Under the pieces are notes generated by a model, which was not told the origin of the DNA, searched no databases, and saw nothing but the letters and a program-made list of their open reading frames with translations. A stretch of 9,127 nucleotides of DNA from Myxococcales bacterium (GTDB lineage: Bacteria > Myxococcota > Polyangia > Fen-1088): the NCBI GenBank assembly GCA_003155465.1, contig PMCR01000459.1, positions 1 through 9,127 on the forward strand. Reading direction: 5' to 3'. The position numbers and the translations under genes were made by a program. Below, one piece after another: positions 7,508-9,127 of this stretch. How positions within the stretch are numbered: the stretch's first letter is position 1; each line of letters starts with the position of its first letter.

Positions 7508-8317
7508 ATGTTGGTTTGTCATGTCTCGTCACGCGGGCGTGCCCTTGGTTCGTCCTGCAAGGTATTGGCCTTCTCGCTAACCTGCTGCGGTGTAGCCATC
7601 GCAGTCTCCGGATGTGGTGGCACGACGACCGCAGCCTCACCAGGAGTCGCCGCCAGTGGGCTCAAGGTCAGTCAAAGCGACTTCGGCGCACAGTTCGACC
7701 GTTCACGTTGTGACGACAAGGGAAAGCAGGCCGTCACCGCAGACACCAACGGCGATGGCAAGCCTGATGTCGTCAAGCTTTTCACCGTCGTGGACCAGGG
7801 TGGACAGAAGGTGCAGCAACTGGCCTGCCGTCAAGTCGACCTGAACCACGACGGCAAGATGGACATCATCTACAGCTACGGTCCTGGCGGAATGCTGATG
7901 ACCGAAGATTTCGATCTGGACTTCGACGGCAGGTTCGACGAACGCGTTTACTATCAGGAAGGCAAGAAGGTGCGCATGGAGCGCGACATGGATGGCGATG
8001 GGAGGCCCGACTACGTCGAATTCTACGAAGGCGGAAAATTGGTTCGGATCGAGCGGGACAGCAACGGCGACGGCAAGCCCGAAGAATGGCAGTACTACGA
8101 AAACGGCCGGCTTGATCGCATCGGGACGGATACGACCGGTTCAGGCCGGGCGGACAAGTGGGAGCGCAATCCTGAGACGGCCGAGGCGGCTCCGGAAGCC
8201 ACGCCTCAAGCCGGCACAGCCCCTGCGGCCAAAGGCGCTGCACCGGCTGGCCCCGCGCCTGCTCCCGCGGGCTCGGCAGGTGGCGACTCGGCGGCAAAGA
8301 AAGCCAACAAGCAGTAG
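7508..8317 (+). CDS. Predicted lipoprotein with six Asp-rich calcium-loop-like repeats
   Basis: A 269-residue protein. The N-terminus has Arg/Lys (R9, R11, K18), a hydrophobic core (19-33) and lipobox VSGC with C36 as the likely lipidated residue. Residues 79-220 hold six motifs of the form D-x-[DNT]-x-[DS]-G-[KR]-x-[DE], starting at D79, D111, D136, D160, D184 and D208; the last five are spaced 25, 24, 24 and 24 residues. Between them are strand-like segments of the type YYE-x-G-[KR]-L-x-R. The Asp-rich loops resemble EF-hand, dockerin or FG-GAP/VCBS calcium loops, so a calcium-binding extracytoplasmic repeat protein is likely. C68 and C107 could form a disulfide. The tail (about 221-269) is Ala/Pro/Gly-rich and ends in Lys-rich sequence. 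The frame extends upstream to 7241, but that part overlaps lepA-operon coding sequence, so I start at 7508, where a signal peptide begins. The function is unknown. A PilZ gene follows after 29 bases. Confidence 0.85.
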   Translation: MLVCHVSSRGRALGSSCKVLAFSLTCCGVAIAVSGCGGTTTAASPGVAASGLKVSQSDFGAQFDRSRCDDKGKQAVTADTNGDGKPDVVKLFTVVDQGGQKVQQLACRQVDLNHDGKMDIIYSYGPGGMLMTEDFDLDFDGRFDERVYYQEGKKVRMERDMDGDGRPDYVEFYEGGKLVRIERDSNGDGKPEEWQYYENGRLDRIGTDTTGSGRADKWERNPETAEAAPEATPQAGTAPAAKGAAPAGPAPAPAGSAGGDSAAKKANKQ

Positions 8318-8331
8318 CGGATCGGGCGACG

Positions 8332-8339
8332 GGAGAAGG
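8332..8339 (+). promoter_or_regulatory. Ribosome-binding site deciding the PilZ start
   Basis: GGAGAAGG lies at 8332-8339. The AAGG part ends 7 bases before GTG at 8347 but 13 bases before ATG at 8353, so spacing favours the GTG start. Confidence 0.55.
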
Positions 8340-8346
8340 TTTCCTG

Positions 8347-8703
8347 GTGCCCATGGAAAGACGCGGCGACGGACCCCGGGTGGCGCTGGAAGCCACCGCC
8401 ATCATCAAGATCGACGTGTTGGGTCCGGCCATCCACTCGCGCATCGTAAACGCGAGCCAGCGGGGCATGTCGCTGGTCATGCCCGATTCCCGGCCGGTAG
8501 GCACCCGGATCCGAGTCACTGTCCAGATTGAGGAGCCAAGGTGCGAAATCACGGTGGCGGGAATCATCGTGCACACCGCAACGATGGAAAGCATCGATCC
8601 CCGATTTACGGCGCGCATCGGAATCTTTCTCACCGAGACCGGCGACGACTGGCGCGTCCTGTGCGACAACCTGGCGCAGTTGGCGCCCAAGCGAGCGAAG
8701 TAG
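8347..8703 (+). CDS. Short PilZ-domain protein
   Basis: A 118-residue single-domain cytoplasmic protein. It resembles PilZ domains, which bind cyclic di-GMP through an N-terminal Arg motif and a [DN]-x-S-x-x-G motif. The second motif is present as NASQRG (N35, S37, G40) and is followed by a beta-rich stretch (MSLVMP, TRIRVTVQIEE, ITVAGIIVHTA). The first appears as R5-R6-G-D-G-P-R11, with one residue more between the arginines than RxxxR requires. Ligand binding is therefore uncertain. The start is GTG at 8347, chosen for its ribosome-binding-site spacing; ATG at 8353 would shorten it by two residues. The gene follows the repeat lipoprotein gene by 29 bases and is probably co-transcribed with it. 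An integrase remnant starts about 50 bases after its stop, so it sits at the edge of a likely integration scar. Confidence 0.8.
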   Translation: MPMERRGDGPRVALEATAIIKIDVLGPAIHSRIVNASQRGMSLVMPDSRPVGTRIRVTVQIEEPRCEITVAGIIVHTATMESIDPRFTARIGIFLTETGDDWRVLCDNLAQLAPKRAK

Positions 8704-8749
8704 AGAGAACCTCAGGCTGCGCCACGCTTGCCCCGGGACGAGGGCAATC

Positions 8750-8968
8750 TGTCGCCGCGAATAGTTCGCGGAAGATCGCCACCGCTTGCGGTGCCAGCGG
8801 GACAAGGTGCGGCGTCTTCGTCTTGCTTGCGGTGACCTTCCACTCGCCCGCGTCCAGGTCGATCTCCGCCCACGTTGCGCTACGCAGTTCACCAGGACGC
8901 ACGAAAAGCATCGGGGCCAGCTTGAGGGCTGCGGCCACCACAGGGTAACTGTTTCCGGTAGCCTGGAG
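8750..8968 (-). pseudogene. Truncated P4-type tyrosine recombinase (integrase) fragment
   Basis: The minus-strand frame reads GNSYPVVAAALKLAPMLFVRPGELRSATWAEIDLD and KTKTPHLVPLAPQAVAIFREL (in two blocks, with a short segment between). This is the start of the catalytic domain of phage/P4-type tyrosine recombinases. The R in VRPGELR (codon at 8899-8897) is the first catalytic arginine, and KTKTPHLVPL is the usual beta-hairpin with the catalytic lysine region. A TAA stop at 8971-8969 closes the frame upstream, so the arm-binding N-terminus is missing. Homology stops after RELFAA (about 8753), before the HxxR and catalytic tyrosine boxes. Fewer than about 75 of the roughly 400 residues remain, so it cannot work. 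The apparent GTG start at 8941 is only a codon inside the remnant. It lies about 140 bases downstream of a tRNA 3' end on the same strand. Confidence 0.82.
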
Positions 8969-9081
8969 TTACCCCCAAGGTTGCCCCCACCCGCGTTCCG
9001 GCTGTCAACCGAACGCCCCGGACGTTCCAAGACCGTATTCTCCGGGAAATCCGTGTGATCTGTACTAGTTGCCGGACGTTC
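8965..9081. repeat. Short repeats between tRNA end and integrase remnant
   Basis: Two sets are visible in this non-coding stretch. GTTACCCCC (8968-8976) and GTTGCCCCC (8980-8988) are near-identical with a 12-bp period. CCGGACGTTC occurs twice as a direct repeat (9018-9027 and 9072-9081), and the five-base CGTTC/GAACG recurs at 8994-8998 and 9011-9015. Clustered short repeats next to an integrase gene are often recombinase arm sites or Xis-type sites. That reading is inference; the repeats themselves are seen. I see no gene in 8969-9107. Confidence 0.4.
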
Positions 9082-9107
9082 GCGGACTGCTATGGAATCT
9101 CTATTTG

Positions 9108-9127
9108 TGGCGGGTCTCGGACTCGAA
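9108..9127 (-). tRNA. 3' end of a tRNA gene (partial, identity not determinable)
   Basis: Read on the minus strand, the window edge starts with a T-loop TTCGAGT, then a 3' T-stem strand CCGAG, then a 7-base acceptor strand ACCCGCC and discriminator A (base 9108). CA follows rather than CCA, so the CCA end would be added after transcription. The 5' part lies outside the window; it should begin GGCGGGT and carry CTCGG before the T-loop. The anticodon cannot be seen. The neighbouring integrase remnant supports this being a tRNA attachment site. Confidence 0.6.

Noticed and set aside
8206..9030. A 274-codon minus-strand open frame spanning the PilZ gene and integrase remnant
   Set aside because: It is out of frame with the integrase homology and antisense to PilZ; its translation is Arg/Gly-rich without motifs.
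1..9127. CRISPR array, insertion sequence or defence-gene cassette
   Set aside because: No regularly spaced repeats of CRISPR size, no transposase reading frame and no known defence domain were found on either strand.

Overview
The window is a stretch of high-GC bacterial chromosome that looks like a myxobacterium or another Deltaproteobacterium-type genome (Myxococcota). This is an inference from gene style, with no marker gene behind it. The signs are a Hanks-type Ser/Thr kinase, PP2C phosphatase and FHA cluster, zinc-ribbon N-termini, an unusually N-terminally extended signal peptidase, aspartate-rich repeat lipoproteins and a short PilZ protein.

Left part (1-4181). A partial lipoprotein gene with a carboxypeptidase-regulatory-like domain leaves the window on the minus strand (557 to 1). 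A 132-base divergent gap separates it from a three-gene plus-strand cluster: a double-zinc-ribbon protein with two FHA domains (690-1598), a membrane-anchored PP2C-type protein phosphatase (1646-2923) and a zinc-ribbon Ser/Thr protein kinase with a C-terminal membrane anchor (2931-4181). Together they form a writer (kinase), eraser (phosphatase) and reader (FHA) of Thr phosphorylation. Kinase and reader both start with four-cysteine zinc-ribbon modules.

Middle part (4182-7420). A 252-base gap between convergent genes holds short hairpins and a larger imperfect inverted repeat. After it, read on the minus strand from right to left, comes a compact operon: a 61-residue ribbon-helix-helix protein, lepA (elongation factor 4) and lepB (signal peptidase I). 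lepA and lepB overlap by four bases (ATGA). The small regulator lies six bases upstream of lepA.

Right part (7421-9127). On the plus strand, a predicted lipoprotein with six Asp-rich calcium-loop-like motifs (the last five spaced 24-25 residues apart) is followed 29 bases later by a 118-residue PilZ-domain protein. From about 8750 the sequence looks like an old integration scar. It has a both-ends-truncated fragment of a P4-type tyrosine recombinase on the minus strand, a stretch of short repeats, and at the window edge the 3' end of a tRNA gene (T-loop and acceptor strand) on the minus strand, the classic target of such integrases.
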